Source of the DNA: Ruminococcus sp.
Lineage (GTDB): Bacteria; Bacillota; Clostridia; Oscillospirales; Ruminococcaceae
Length of the DNA: 64,000 bases
Assembly (NCBI GenBank): GCA_014799805.1
Contig: JAAVHJ010000001.1
Span: 24,416-88,415, forward strand
Direction: 5' to 3'
The translations under genes and the position numbers were made by a program. The notes beneath the pieces are model-generated. The model made no database searches, was not told the origin of the DNA, and was given only the letters and a program-made list of their open reading frames with translations. Positions 33,900-42,693 of the stretch are shown here, one piece after another; position 1 is the stretch's first letter; each line of letters begins with the position of its first letter.

Positions 33900-33987
33900 T
33901 CGCCTCCACCAATTGAAAATGCGTACTCGGAAGAGTTGCGAAAAGTCCCATATACCGTAAAATAGCGGTATATGGGATTTCTTTTTT
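33900..33987 (+). repeat. 88-bp flanking direct repeat, right
   Basis: Second copy, with the same terminator hairpin (CCCATATACCG/CGGTATATGGG, then TTTCTTTTTT). Marks the right boundary of the element. Confidence 0.9.
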
Positions 33988-34093
33988 CAGAAAAAGTTTA
34001 CGTGTTCAACACACTCAGAGGGATTCTGAGAGTGAATTGACGAGTGAAATTCCGAATCCTCTCTTGTGAAAAAACACTAAGAAAATAAGAAAT

Positions 34094-34122
34094 TTGCAAT
34101 TCTGGAAAGAATATGATATAAT
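34094..34122 (+). promoter_or_regulatory. Orphan promoter right of the island
   Basis: TTGCAA (34094-34099), 17-nt spacer, TATAAT (34117-34122), then AGGAGG and an ATG at 34160. The gene behind it is cut off after 10 codons. Confidence 0.75.
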
Positions 34123-34159
34123 GCAACAGAGGAAAAAATAATAGTCAGGAGGAAAAGAT

Positions 34160-34192
34160 ATGCAGTTTCAGATACAAAGAGTATACCACTGA
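34160..34192 (+). pseudogene. 5' stub of a truncated gene
   Basis: Good promoter and RBS lead to MQFQIQRVYH then stop; sequence then switches to the oppositely oriented ATPase fragment, so this is a deletion or rearrangement junction. Identity of the lost gene unknown. Confidence 0.6.
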
Positions 34193-34634
34193 CATAGCAC
34201 TCACCCTGATTCATTGAACAGAGTACATTGACTGGTATATTAAGTGTTTTAGAGATTACTTTCGCAGATATTTCGTCAAACTGAAGAAATATTTTTATTG
34301 CAGCAAGGTTCATAACTTCAAGTATATCCTTATTGTAACTCGGAAGAAACTGGGTCGCATAGTTGAGACTTATGTGATATTTTCTTCCTTCTTTAAGTAT
34401 TTGTGTGATAGCATCGTCAGAACTTAATTTCTGATTGTGAATTTCATCTGTAAATACAGCAATATGTTTTTTGGGATTATTATGCTGATAGTAGAAAAGT
34501 GACAGCAGCAACATATTCACAAGTGCAGAACCTTCCGTGCCTGAAATTGCATCTGTTGAGATAATAACTATATCTTTAGTATTATCAATAAATTGTATCA
34601 CTGAGTTTATATTTGAGAACCTGTCCACATAGAG

Positions 34635-35300
34635 CTAAAATCTACATAGAAGTGTATAAAGATGAGAAATAATAACGATAGTCTCAGCATAAATAGTACG
34701 GATTTCGTAGTCTTTTGATAAACATCTTGAATGACATAACCATGAAGAAGTATGTTTAACTTTCCAGCGTTTAGGCATGACCGTAAAAGTGGAGGTCAGA
34801 CGTTCTGAAATATTCACCTTCAGATTATGAAATTCTTCAAATATATTCCTAAAATGCTTTTTGTAAGCACTGTTAGCACATACGCCTTCTATAGACGGAT
34901 AATAAAACAGTGCTTTTTCAAAAGTGAATACTCCACCTTTTGTGTCATGGATATTTGCTACATGAACGTTAATGCAAAGAAAATTACCCATAATATCTGT
35001 TATTATGTGTCGCTTTCGTCCTTTCGTTTTCTCCTTCATCATAGCCTCTTTTTTCACTTGCTGAGGTAGTTTTTACAGAGATTGCGAATCAATCAGCGTG
35101 TATGTTGGATTTTCATTCTTTTCATTTGCTTTTCTTGTCTTTTTGACCAGCATTTTCGATATCTCGTCCCAGATTCCTTTTTTCTGTGTACGATAGTAAA
35201 ACATAAATACTGCTTTCCAGTTTGGAAAATGTTTCGGCAGATTTCTCTACTGATATTCAGTTTTGACCAGATATCATACTGCATTCACCATCTCCCTTTT
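34635..35300 (-). pseudogene. Degenerate IS5-type transposase
   Basis: C-terminal half is open (34635-35057): 'KGRKRHIITDIMGNFLCI', 'KRWKVKHTSSWLCHSRCLSK', 'DYEI', a typical IS5-group end. Upstream, in another frame, 35093-35284 gives the N-terminal part ('FQTGKQYLCFTIVHRKKE'). A frameshift about 35090-35100 ('KIQHTR' versus 'PTYTLIDSQS') and a TAA separate them, so it is inactive. Confidence 0.8.
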
Positions 35301-35326
35301 TTCATATATAAATATTCCAATTTTTA

Positions 35327-36190
35327 TTATACTATGAAACAAATGTCTTTTATAATTTGTTTCATGGATTCATAATTTATATCAGGGTGTTTTTCTTGTG
35401 CAAGTTCTATTAATTTCAAAGACATAGACTGATAGATTTTTAAATCTAATTCAGAGTCCAAACAAGCAAGATGTTTGCGAATAGTTAAACTATCGCATCT
35501 TTCTATTGCACCCGTAAGAGCATTTACAGGATTTACTTCAAAAATGCGATTGATATTATTCATAACAAGCGGTTTTAATGCAACAAGAGCTTCTTCTTGT
35601 GTAAATCCGCATTTTTCCAGCAAAGCAATACTTTCTGCTAGCAATCCACATACAAAATTACTTGCAATGGTACAAGCTGTATGATATTCTGTTTTTGTTT
35701 CAGCAGAAATCATTCTAACAGGGTTGCCAAGTTTCCTGAAAAAATATTCCCATTTATCAAGATAAGCTTTATCACCCTCTATGCAGAAAAAAGCGTTTTT
35801 TAATTCTAAATAAGAATAATACTTACTACTAATTGGAAAAAGCGGATGTATTGCATAGCCATATGCATGATAATTTATGATATCTGGAAAAGCTTCTGCT
35901 ACAGTCATTGCGCCACTACAATGACAAATATGCTTATTTGCTATCTGCATATGCTTGATTTTATCATAAACTGATGTTATTTTACTATCAGGAACAGTAA
36001 TAAAAATAATATTACTATCATCAACTAAGCGATTTAAATTACTATAAAATTTAGAATTTGTAAATCTTGATGCTTCTTTTGCAGATTCTGGATTTTGGCT
36101 ATAATATCCTGTAATCGTAATTTCATGTTCAGAAAAATATTTTCCCAAAGAAAAGCCAACTTTTCCAGCTCCTATTATTCCAATATGCAT
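35327..36190 (-). CDS. Rossmann-fold DUF2520 protein
   Basis: 287 aa. N-terminal NAD(P)-binding fold with GIIGAGKVG, then 'IIFITVPDSKI' and 'CHCSGAM'; C-terminal DUF2520 helical domain ('HTACTIASNFVCGLLAESIA', 'NNINRIFEVNPVNALTGAIE'). Resembles short-chain hydroxy-acid or pyrroline reductases in layout; substrate unknown. First clearly chromosomal gene right of the accessory region; the next gene on this strand (GH26) ends 54 nt upstream. Confidence 0.9.
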   Translation of the reverse strand: MHIGIIGAGKVGFSLGKYFSEHEITITGYYSQNPESAKEASRFTNSKFYSNLNRLVDDSNIIFITVPDSKITSVYDKIKHMQIANKHICHCSGAMTVAEAFPDIINYHAYGYAIHPLFPISSKYYSYLELKNAFFCIEGDKAYLDKWEYFFRKLGNPVRMISAETKTEYHTACTIASNFVCGLLAESIALLEKCGFTQEEALVALKPLVMNNINRIFEVNPVNALTGAIERCDSLTIRKHLACLDSELDLKIYQSMSLKLIELAQEKHPDINYESMKQIIKDICFIV

Positions 36191-36243
36191 GCAATCACTC
36201 CGTTTATTTATATTTATATTTATATTTTTAAATCTTAATTTTG

Positions 36244-37917
36244 CTAATTAAAAATTTCTTGTGTATCCTGTAAAGTAATAACAGCTTCTGAATTATAAAA
36301 ATTTATCATATCTTGTTTGCTGGTATAAATTTCTGATTCCAGATATTCACCATACCAAAGACCGCAAAAGCTCCAGATAGTATTATCACGGAACATGAAA
36401 TTAATATCTGGAACAGTACTGCATTCACTTAAAGCTAATAATTTTTTTCCTTTTGTATGACGATATAATGCCAGAAAATTTTCATACTGGCTGTTAAAAT
36501 CCTGCTCAGGATTTAAATAAATATCCAATGATGCAATATCATAGTTATTAACTAAATAACTTTCGTTTTGTCCATTCCAAATCCAGATTAAATTATGCAA
36601 ATTATGATATTCTGTCATACGTCTGTACAGAATATCCCAAAGCCAGCGATAAGCTTGTGAACCGTCTGCACCCCACCAGAACCAATATCCGCCAGCTTCA
36701 TGTAATGGTCGCCAAAGTACCGGAATATCTTTTTCTGCTAATGGCTTTAAAGCATTTGCAATACTATCAATATCTCTTAATAATAATGCACAAGATTCAG
36801 AAATGCTGTTATTTTCTAATTTTGCAGAAATTTCTGCATCAGTGAGCAATGCAACATCAATTTGATAATTAATAGACGTTTCGTTCTCAGAAGCATGTCC
36901 TGTTGGCACAGCGTCAGCAAGTGAAAAACTGGTTTCTTCTGCATAAACAGAACTTTCTCCAGAGGGTGCGTCCCAATTCCAAATAAGCCCAACAATTCCG
37001 CCACGTTCTGCCCATGCTTCACAAGCAGAGATAATATCTCCATTATCTATCTGACTATTCGCCGTATATCCCTGCATATCGCCAAATCTAATGGCTGGAT
37101 ATTTGCCAGTTAGATAATAAATATCGTCTAGTTCTGTCTGATTTTCTAAGCTTGTATACTGTCCAGAAATTATTTTTTTTCCATAATTTTTTTTCAGATA
37201 ATTCATTAATTTTTTTGCATTTGGTGATGCTTGCGAATCACTTAAATTATCTTGTTTGGTATAGTTTAACACAGGAATTTCTGTATTATTTGCAATTTCA
37301 AAATAATCAATGGCAATCTTACCATCAATTGCCTGTATAGACAAATCAGCCTGCCCTGCTGAAAGATAAATTCCCGAAAAAGTGACCCTTGTAAAATATT
37401 CTGATTCTGTAATGTTAAACTGCCCGATTTCCTCATTATTTAAAAGTAATAAATTCATAGCAGGGCTATCTGCATACGCACAAATAGTAATATCATAATG
37501 CTGTGATGCAGGAATCATAAAACTTGCTTTTATATTATCACCATCTTGAAACGCTGATAAATAGCCCGTTCCACTGTAATCTTCTCTTATTGTTTCTATC
37601 TGCAAAGAACCAGAATAATTTGCCTGTTCCGCCTCTACAATCATTAAGCTATCTTGCAAATTGATTTCAGGTATTTCTAATGCAATCTGTGCATAGTTTG
37701 GAGCTGATTCTGTCTGTGTCGTTTCCAGTATTGCATTTATTTCTGTATCTGTTACTACTGATTCAGTTATTATTTCAGAATATTCTAAACCAGAATTATT
37801 TTCTAATTCCTGTGTTTTCTGCATATTTTTTGTTTTGAAAACAATCACAACAGTTCCTATTATTAATATTAAAATTACTAAAGCAATTATACCTAAAATT
37901 AAATTTCTTTTCATCAT
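36244..37917 (-). CDS. Membrane-anchored CBM35-GH26 beta-mannanase
   Basis: 557 aa. N-terminal transmembrane anchor (about 5-28, no obvious cleavage site), Glu/Thr linker, a CBM35-like beta-sandwich (about 90-210: 'MIVEAEQANYSGSLQIET', 'GTGYLSAFQDGDNI', 'IAIDYFEIA'), then GH26 (about 225-545): 'GKKIISGQYTS', 'VGLIWNWDAP', 'VLWRPLHEAGGYWFWWG' with the acid/base Glu, 'LIWIWNGQ', and 'LLALSECS' with the nucleophile Glu. Hydrolyses beta-1,4-mannan or related glycans at the cell surface. It lacks a dockerin, unlike the GH9/GH16 enzyme, so it is anchored by its own helix. Confidence 0.92.
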   Translation of the reverse strand: MMKRNLILGIIALVILILIIGTVVIVFKTKNMQKTQELENNSGLEYSEIITESVVTDTEINAILETTQTESAPNYAQIALEIPEINLQDSLMIVEAEQANYSGSLQIETIREDYSGTGYLSAFQDGDNIKASFMIPASQHYDITICAYADSPAMNLLLLNNEEIGQFNITESEYFTRVTFSGIYLSAGQADLSIQAIDGKIAIDYFEIANNTEIPVLNYTKQDNLSDSQASPNAKKLMNYLKKNYGKKIISGQYTSLENQTELDDIYYLTGKYPAIRFGDMQGYTANSQIDNGDIISACEAWAERGGIVGLIWNWDAPSGESSVYAEETSFSLADAVPTGHASENETSINYQIDVALLTDAEISAKLENNSISESCALLLRDIDSIANALKPLAEKDIPVLWRPLHEAGGYWFWWGADGSQAYRWLWDILYRRMTEYHNLHNLIWIWNGQNESYLVNNYDIASLDIYLNPEQDFNSQYENFLALYRHTKGKKLLALSECSTVPDINFMFRDNTIWSFCGLWYGEYLESEIYTSKQDMINFYNSEAVITLQDTQEIFN

Positions 37918-37991
37918 TAAAAAATATCCTCGTATCCGATTTTTGTAATTATATTTAATTTAGTTAGGTGAAGTCAATGATAAATTAAAAT

Positions 37992-38474
37992 TTACAACTC
38001 AAGCAAAAAGAAATCGCATTCCTTGTATGGATGACTGAATTTTATCGGCAAGTCAGCTTCATTTATTTTTATAAAGCCCGCTTTATTGTAAAATTTATGT
38101 GCCCTTGTTGTATTATATGGCGTATCTAGCAGAATGGTTTTATAACCTTTTTCTTTAACAAAATCCAAAAGTACATTGTAAAGCTTTTGACCAACATGAT
38201 TTGGCTCACCTTGAAATTTTTCGTATACAAAAAATCTCTTAAGCACAGCGATTTCTGAACTGTATGGCATTATTCCTATCGTGCCTATTAACGTTTCGCT
38301 GTATTTGGCAATCCAAAAATTTCCGCCTTTATTTATATACTCACCAACAATATCCAATAAATCAATCTGATCATCTACCGAAACAAGAGGTCTTGTTCCA
38401 TCATTTTGAAAATGCAAGACAATATCTATAACATCTTGTGTATATTTTTCTTCAAATTGACTGATAGTAATCAT
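37992..38474 (-). CDS. GNAT-family N-acetyltransferase
   Basis: 160 aa. Single GNAT domain: 'GTIGIMPYSSEIAVLKRFFV', acetyl-CoA loop region 'KFQGEPNHVGQKLYNVLLDF' and 'DTPYNTTRAHKFYNKAGFIK'. Acceptor unknown; small amines or amino acids are usual. Ends 46 nt after GH95 region on the same strand with its own RBS (AGGAGT). Confidence 0.9.
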   Translation of the reverse strand: MITISQFEEKYTQDVIDIVLHFQNDGTRPLVSVDDQIDLLDIVGEYINKGGNFWIAKYSETLIGTIGIMPYSSEIAVLKRFFVYEKFQGEPNHVGQKLYNVLLDFVKEKGYKTILLDTPYNTTRAHKFYNKAGFIKINEADLPIKFSHPYKECDFFLLEL

Positions 38475-38519
38475 TTTTACTCCTTTATGTTTGTTAATTT
38501 ATAAAATTAGCAAAAAATA

Positions 38520-40868
38520 TCATGCTTTAATATAATAACAGGTTTCTGGCTCTGTTTCAAAACAAATTACACCATCTTTTAAAGAAGCACTTACAGGTGT
38601 ATCATCTTTTCTATGAACGCTAACAATGCCTGCTGTACGCAAACAACATGGCTGTCCATGATGTGATAAAATTTCAGCATTTACTAATTTATTATCTTTC
38701 CAAATCATGCTGATTTCAAAACCACCTCTTGCACATAGTCCTGAAATGCTTCCATTTTTCCATGATTTTGGTAATGCTGGCAATAAATGTATTTCACCAC
38801 TATGACTTTGTAACAGCATTTCTGCAATACCCGCTGTGCCTCCGAAATTACCATCAATTTGAAAAGGCGGATATGAATTTAATAAATTCGGACTTGTCGA
38901 ATATACTAGTAATTTTCTAAGATTTTCATAAGCCATATCGCTATCATGTAATCTTGCCCACATGTTAATAATCCATGCACAGCTCCAACCAGTATGTCCT
39001 TCACCATGAATTAATCTTCTTATCATAGTTGCTCTTGAAGCAGCGGCAAGTTTTGGCGTTTTCTGTGGTGAAATTAAATCTGCTGGATATAATGCAAATA
39101 ACTGTGAAATATGTCTATGTCCAACTTCTACCTCGTCATAATCTTCTGCCCATTCCATAATTTGCCCATATTTTCCAATAGAAATCGGAGGCAATTTTTT
39201 TAGCATATCTGCTAATTTTTTTGCAAATCGTTTTCTTTCGCCCAGAATTTCAGAAGCTTTGATAACATCTTGAAATAAAACTGTTATAATTTGTGTATCC
39301 ATAGACGGTGCAATACATAAACTGCCTTTTTCACCGCTTTTCGTTAAATAAGTATTTTCTGGTGATACAGACGGACCTGTTACCAGATAGCCCTGTTTAT
39401 TCTCAAATAAATAATCCGTAAAAAATTCAGCAGATTCACATAATATATTAAAATACTGCTTTAAAAATTTTTTATCCTGTGTGAATTGGTAATGCTCAAA
39501 AATATGCAAACAAAGCCATGCCGCACCCATTGCCCAAATAGTCGCTGGCATCCATAAATCATGTGGGACACAATCCCCCCAAATATCTGTATTATGATGA
39601 CAGCAGAAGCCTTTGCAATGGTACATTTCACGGGCAATTTTTCTACCTTCAGGACGTATGCGTTCAATTAAATCAAACAACGGCAAATGGCATTCTGGTA
39701 AATTGCAATTTTCCGCACACCAATAATTCATTTCTGTATTAATATTAATTGTAAATCTTGCACCCCATACAGGAGACATTTCTTCATTCCAGATGCCCTG
39801 TAAATTTAAGGGCTGACTGCCAATTCTGCTCCCTGAAATCATTAAATATCTTCCATAATTGTAATATAATACAGATAATTTATTATCATGAATTAATGCT
39901 TGACATTGTTTATCATCATCTTCATTGCCACGCAGGCGGGAAATTCTCTCATTTGTGGGCAATATGCCAGATTTTCCACCACTGTTATCTTCTAAACTAA
40001 ATGTCACACGCTGATATAATTTCTGATAATCTTCAATATGTTCAGATTTTAATTTTTGTGCTAAAATACTAATATCTTGTGTATTTTCTATGACAGCATA
40101 TAAACGTTCTAAAGCTTTTGTGCTATAATTTTCACCATGATAAAAACTAGTTTCCATAGAAATTAAAATTAATGCTTCATCAGCCTGTTTCACATGTAAA
40201 GTATTTCCAATTGTTTCTACTGTTCCATTTTTAGCAAGTGCTGTCATACCACAGGCAAAAAAGATTCCATTACGACTACCTGTTCCGCCAGTATATAAAA
40301 TTACATTTTCTGTTTCTTCTACAGGTCTATTATCATCATAATAACCATCTCGTCCATCAAGAGAAGCAGAAAAATTAATTTTTCCTTCTGTATCGCTTTT
40401 AAAATATAATACTAATAACTGTGCAGGAAAAGAGGCAAATACTTCTCTTGTAAAATTCACTTGTGCATCATCATGAAATTTCAAGCTTGCAATTGCTGTT
40501 GTCAAATCAAGAGAACGTTTATATTCTCTTGCTTTGCCTGTAAATTCATGCTGAATCATTAAATTACCTAAAGGCATATAATGCCTTGCCTCTGGGGGCA
40601 AACCCTGCATTTTTTGAAATGCGATTTTTTCAGCTTCCTGCACTTTTTCTTCTAAAAGTAATGCCCGAATTTCCTGTACGCCTTCATAAGCTTTCGGATT
40701 AATTCGATTACGTTTACCACCAGAATAAATGGAATCTTCACATAATTTTAAAATATCTTTTTTTGCACCACCAAAGACCATTGCACCCATGCGGCCACAG
40801 CCAACTGGCAATGCACTATTAAAATCTGGTGCTTCTTTCGTGTACCAAAGTAATTCGTCTGCATTCAT
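38520..40868 (-). CDS. GH95 alpha-L-fucosidase/galactosidase
   Basis: 782 aa, a usual GH95 size. N-terminal GH95 domain 'LWYTKEAPDFNSALPVGCGR', 'GGAKKDILKLCEDSIYSGGK'; catalytic (alpha/alpha)6 barrel 'NINTEMNYWCAENCNLPECH', 'CHHNTDIWGD', 'GHTGWSCAWIINMWARL', 'FQIDGNFGGTAGIAEMLLQS'. No signal peptide, so it acts in the cytoplasm on imported fucosylated (or galactosylated) oligosaccharides from xyloglucan or host glycans. Own promoter at 40904-40932. Confidence 0.94.
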   Translation of the reverse strand: MNADELLWYTKEAPDFNSALPVGCGRMGAMVFGGAKKDILKLCEDSIYSGGKRNRINPKAYEGVQEIRALLLEEKVQEAEKIAFQKMQGLPPEARHYMPLGNLMIQHEFTGKAREYKRSLDLTTAIASLKFHDDAQVNFTREVFASFPAQLLVLYFKSDTEGKINFSASLDGRDGYYDDNRPVEETENVILYTGGTGSRNGIFFACGMTALAKNGTVETIGNTLHVKQADEALILISMETSFYHGENYSTKALERLYAVIENTQDISILAQKLKSEHIEDYQKLYQRVTFSLEDNSGGKSGILPTNERISRLRGNEDDDKQCQALIHDNKLSVLYYNYGRYLMISGSRIGSQPLNLQGIWNEEMSPVWGARFTININTEMNYWCAENCNLPECHLPLFDLIERIRPEGRKIAREMYHCKGFCCHHNTDIWGDCVPHDLWMPATIWAMGAAWLCLHIFEHYQFTQDKKFLKQYFNILCESAEFFTDYLFENKQGYLVTGPSVSPENTYLTKSGEKGSLCIAPSMDTQIITVLFQDVIKASEILGERKRFAKKLADMLKKLPPISIGKYGQIMEWAEDYDEVEVGHRHISQLFALYPADLISPQKTPKLAAASRATMIRRLIHGEGHTGWSCAWIINMWARLHDSDMAYENLRKLLVYSTSPNLLNSYPPFQIDGNFGGTAGIAEMLLQSHSGEIHLLPALPKSWKNGSISGLCARGGFEISMIWKDNKLVNAEILSHHGQPCCLRTAGIVSVHRKDDTPVSASLKDGVICFETEPETCYYIKA

Positions 40869-40903
40869 AAAAAACAGCTCCTATTTCTACGGATATTTCT
40901 ATT

Positions 40904-40932
40904 ATTATAACATAGATTTTTGGTAATTGCAA
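40904..40932 (-). promoter_or_regulatory. Promoter of GH95 gene
   Basis: On the minus strand: TTGCAA (40932-40927), 17-nt spacer, TATAAT (40909-40904), 36 nt before the ATG. Confidence 0.78.
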
Positions 40933-41057
40933 GTATATTTTCGTTTATAGATATGACAACTGTATGAAAAATCAAGAAAATTTGTTCAAAATAATAGAAC
41001 AAAAAAATTTATCATCAACAGGCATTCTCACAAACTGAAATAAATCGGCAAAAATCC

Positions 41058-41086
41058 TTGACAAATCCAATAAAAAGAATTATAAT
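41058..41086 (+). promoter_or_regulatory. Promoter of SseB-like gene
   Basis: TTGACA (41058-41063), 17-nt spacer, TATAAT (41081-41086). Nothing else seen in the 40933-41057 gap. Confidence 0.88.
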
Positions 41087-41187
41087 AAAAACAGATGATA
41101 ATAATAAATCGCTATTTTATATTTTTATTATAATATATGGCTGTTATTATCACCTATGATTTATTTTTTTATCAAAAGGAGAATGTT

Positions 41188-42444
41188 ATGTCAAGTATAC
41201 AAGAACTTATTTCTCAGCTTAATAGTGAGACTGAAGACATCAAGAGAACTACTCTCACAACAGAGCTAGTTACTCTTATAAAAACACAAAATTTTCTATG
41301 GGTAGCTTTTTGCCCTAATACAAAACATTATTTTTTGGCACAAGAGCATGAACAACTTACTGCTTATATTTTTTCAGAAGAAAATTTTTTTGAAAATTTT
41401 TCCATAGCACTAAGCAAAAAACATATCATGCTGAATGCTGTTAAAATTTCAACAGAACATAGAACTTTTCTTTTTGCAGAACTATACCGTTGCGGTGTGA
41501 CTCAAATTTGCATTAACAGTGAACAAGAACATGCAAAAATTGCACTATCTTCTTTGATTCCAATACCAGATTATTCTGCGTTGCCTTTAGTACAAAGACC
41601 AGTATTAAATCCAACTGTAACAGGCAAAATTCTGTGCTTGATGCAAGATATTAATTTTGGCAGAGCAAGCGGTAACACGGAATTAGATGTATTACAGGAA
41701 ATTTATCACTCTGCATTTTTCCTGCCTATCAAACCACAACACGAAAACACACCAGAAGAAGCTGGAATTTATCAACTGTCTGACGGCAAAAAAGTATTTA
41801 TGATTTTTACAGATTTATATAGCTTAAAGCAAGCAAATCCTGAGAATTATTCTCAAGCCAGAATTGCACGTTTTGGAGATTTAAAGCAACTTCTTGCATC
41901 TAATCCTGATATAATGGGAATTATTATTAATCCCGCTAGTGGGTCAGCTATGTTGCTTGATTCACAATTGCTTGAAATTGCTGAAAAATCTGCATCTGGC
42001 AGTTTAGAAAATATTATAACCAGAAACATGAATACAAATGCGGGAAAAATTGTAATTACGAATCTTGAATCTGAGCCATTAGACATGATAAATCATGTAT
42101 GTGATATTTTAAAAGAAAATTCACTTGTAAAAACTGCTTATTTGCGTCATATTCGGAGAGAAGAAGAAATCAGAACACACTATTTAATGATTCTTGACTG
42201 GAATGATTCTGTTACAAAAGAGCAAAAATTTGAAATTCAGAAAGAAATTGCAAAATCAGCTTTGCCTTATGCACAGGGCTTAGATATTGAATATATTTCT
42301 TATGATAGTGCTGTTGGAAAAGAATGGACAGGCAATGCAGAACCGTTTTATAAAATGCAAGAACCAGATAATTCTAGCAAATCTGATAAACCTGATAAAA
42401 AAGAAAAAAAATCTAAGGGGCTTTTTGGACTTTTTAAAAAATAA
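41188..42444 (+). CDS. SseB-family protein
   Basis: 418 aa from ATG 41188 (AAAGGAG); an upstream ATG adds 17 residues without an RBS. Middle contains the SseB-type domain ('FFLPIKPQHENTPEEAGIYQ', 'GKKVFMIFTDLYSLKQ', 'GIIINPASGSAMLL') and the C-terminus the SseB_C-like region ('ILKENSLVKTAYLRHIRREE', 'HYLMILDW', 'FYKM'). In enteric bacteria SseB is linked to serine tolerance; the activity is not known. The last 30 residues are a Lys-rich tail ending KGLFGLFKK, probably amphipathic. Confidence 0.82.
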   Translation: MSSIQELISQLNSETEDIKRTTLTTELVTLIKTQNFLWVAFCPNTKHYFLAQEHEQLTAYIFSEENFFENFSIALSKKHIMLNAVKISTEHRTFLFAELYRCGVTQICINSEQEHAKIALSSLIPIPDYSALPLVQRPVLNPTVTGKILCLMQDINFGRASGNTELDVLQEIYHSAFFLPIKPQHENTPEEAGIYQLSDGKKVFMIFTDLYSLKQANPENYSQARIARFGDLKQLLASNPDIMGIIINPASGSAMLLDSQLLEIAEKSASGSLENIITRNMNTNAGKIVITNLESEPLDMINHVCDILKENSLVKTAYLRHIRREEEIRTHYLMILDWNDSVTKEQKFEIQKEIAKSALPYAQGLDIEYISYDSAVGKEWTGNAEPFYKMQEPDNSSKSDKPDKKEKKSKGLFGLFKK

Positions 42445-42512
42445 TTCTAAAAAATATTTTATAATAGCAAAAAAATGAATGTTCCAAAATATAAAAAAAG
42501 CAAGCAAATTTA

Positions 42513-42536
42513 CTTTGCCGACTATTGTCGGCAAAG
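42513..42536. repeat. 10-bp perfect palindromic stem
   Basis: CTTTGCCGAC-TATT-GTCGGCAAAG. No T-run follows on either strand directly, though a T-rich stretch lies about 18 nt beyond on the minus-strand side. G+C-rich against its surroundings. May terminate the SseB-like gene weakly or be a small repeat family member. Confidence 0.55.
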
Positions 42537-42611
42537 AAATAATTATTGCGTTAATTAAAAAGCTTGAAACACCCAAATAAATAAAATAAAAAAATAATTT
42601 TAAAAAAAGCA

Positions 42612-42660
42612 TTGACAAGTAACGTGAGATGTGTTATAATATATTTGAACAATCGTTCAA
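42612..42660 (+). promoter_or_regulatory. Promoter and metal-sensor-like operator of P-type ATPase
   Basis: TTGACA (42612-42617), 17-nt spacer, TATAAT (42635-42640), then the dyad TTGAAC-AATC-GTTCAA (42645-42660), like SmtB/CadC-class ArsR operators, sitting at the transcription start. A second TCAA/ATAT pairing extends it. No ArsR gene is adjacent. Confidence 0.75.
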
Positions 42661-42693
42661 GTATTCAAATATTATATCAGGAGATGAGTTTTT

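Larger units (their letters stand above)
19757..33987. mobile_element. About 14-kb integrated element at ssrA
   Basis: Bounded by 88-bp direct repeats (19757-19844 and 33900-33987) that begin with the tmRNA-end core. Gene content is accessory: WYL and HTH regulators, AAA module, IS, amidoligase/GATase, large serine recombinase, DUF960. Codons and composition are more balanced than the very AT-rich chromosome around it. No relaxase, tyrosine integrase or complete conjugation set is visible, so it is a mobilizable or decayed island rather than a full conjugative element. Confidence 0.82.
34077..34628 (-). pseudogene. Fragment of VirD4/TraG-like conjugation ATPase
   Basis: 183 codons. Internal piece of a coupling-protein-type or HerA-like ATPase: 'SALVNMLLLSLFYYQHNN', 'KKHIAVFTDEIHNQKL' (Walker-B-like 'FTDEIH'), 'KEGRKYHISLNYATQFLPSY', 'LNRGECY'-like 'MNQGECYVSG'. 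The nucleotide-binding P-loop half is missing at the N-terminus (joined to transposase remains) and homology ends near 34190, after which the frame reads the stub's antisense. Relic of a conjugative element. Confidence 0.75.

Noticed and set aside
31404..33987. 88-bp repeats as attL/attR of the serine recombinase
   Set aside because: Serine integrase attL/attR share only a short core; 88 bp identity including the tmRNA end fits another enzyme class.
42513..42536. Strong terminator after the SseB-like gene
   Set aside because: Perfect stem but no adjacent T-run on either strand; listed as a repeat instead.
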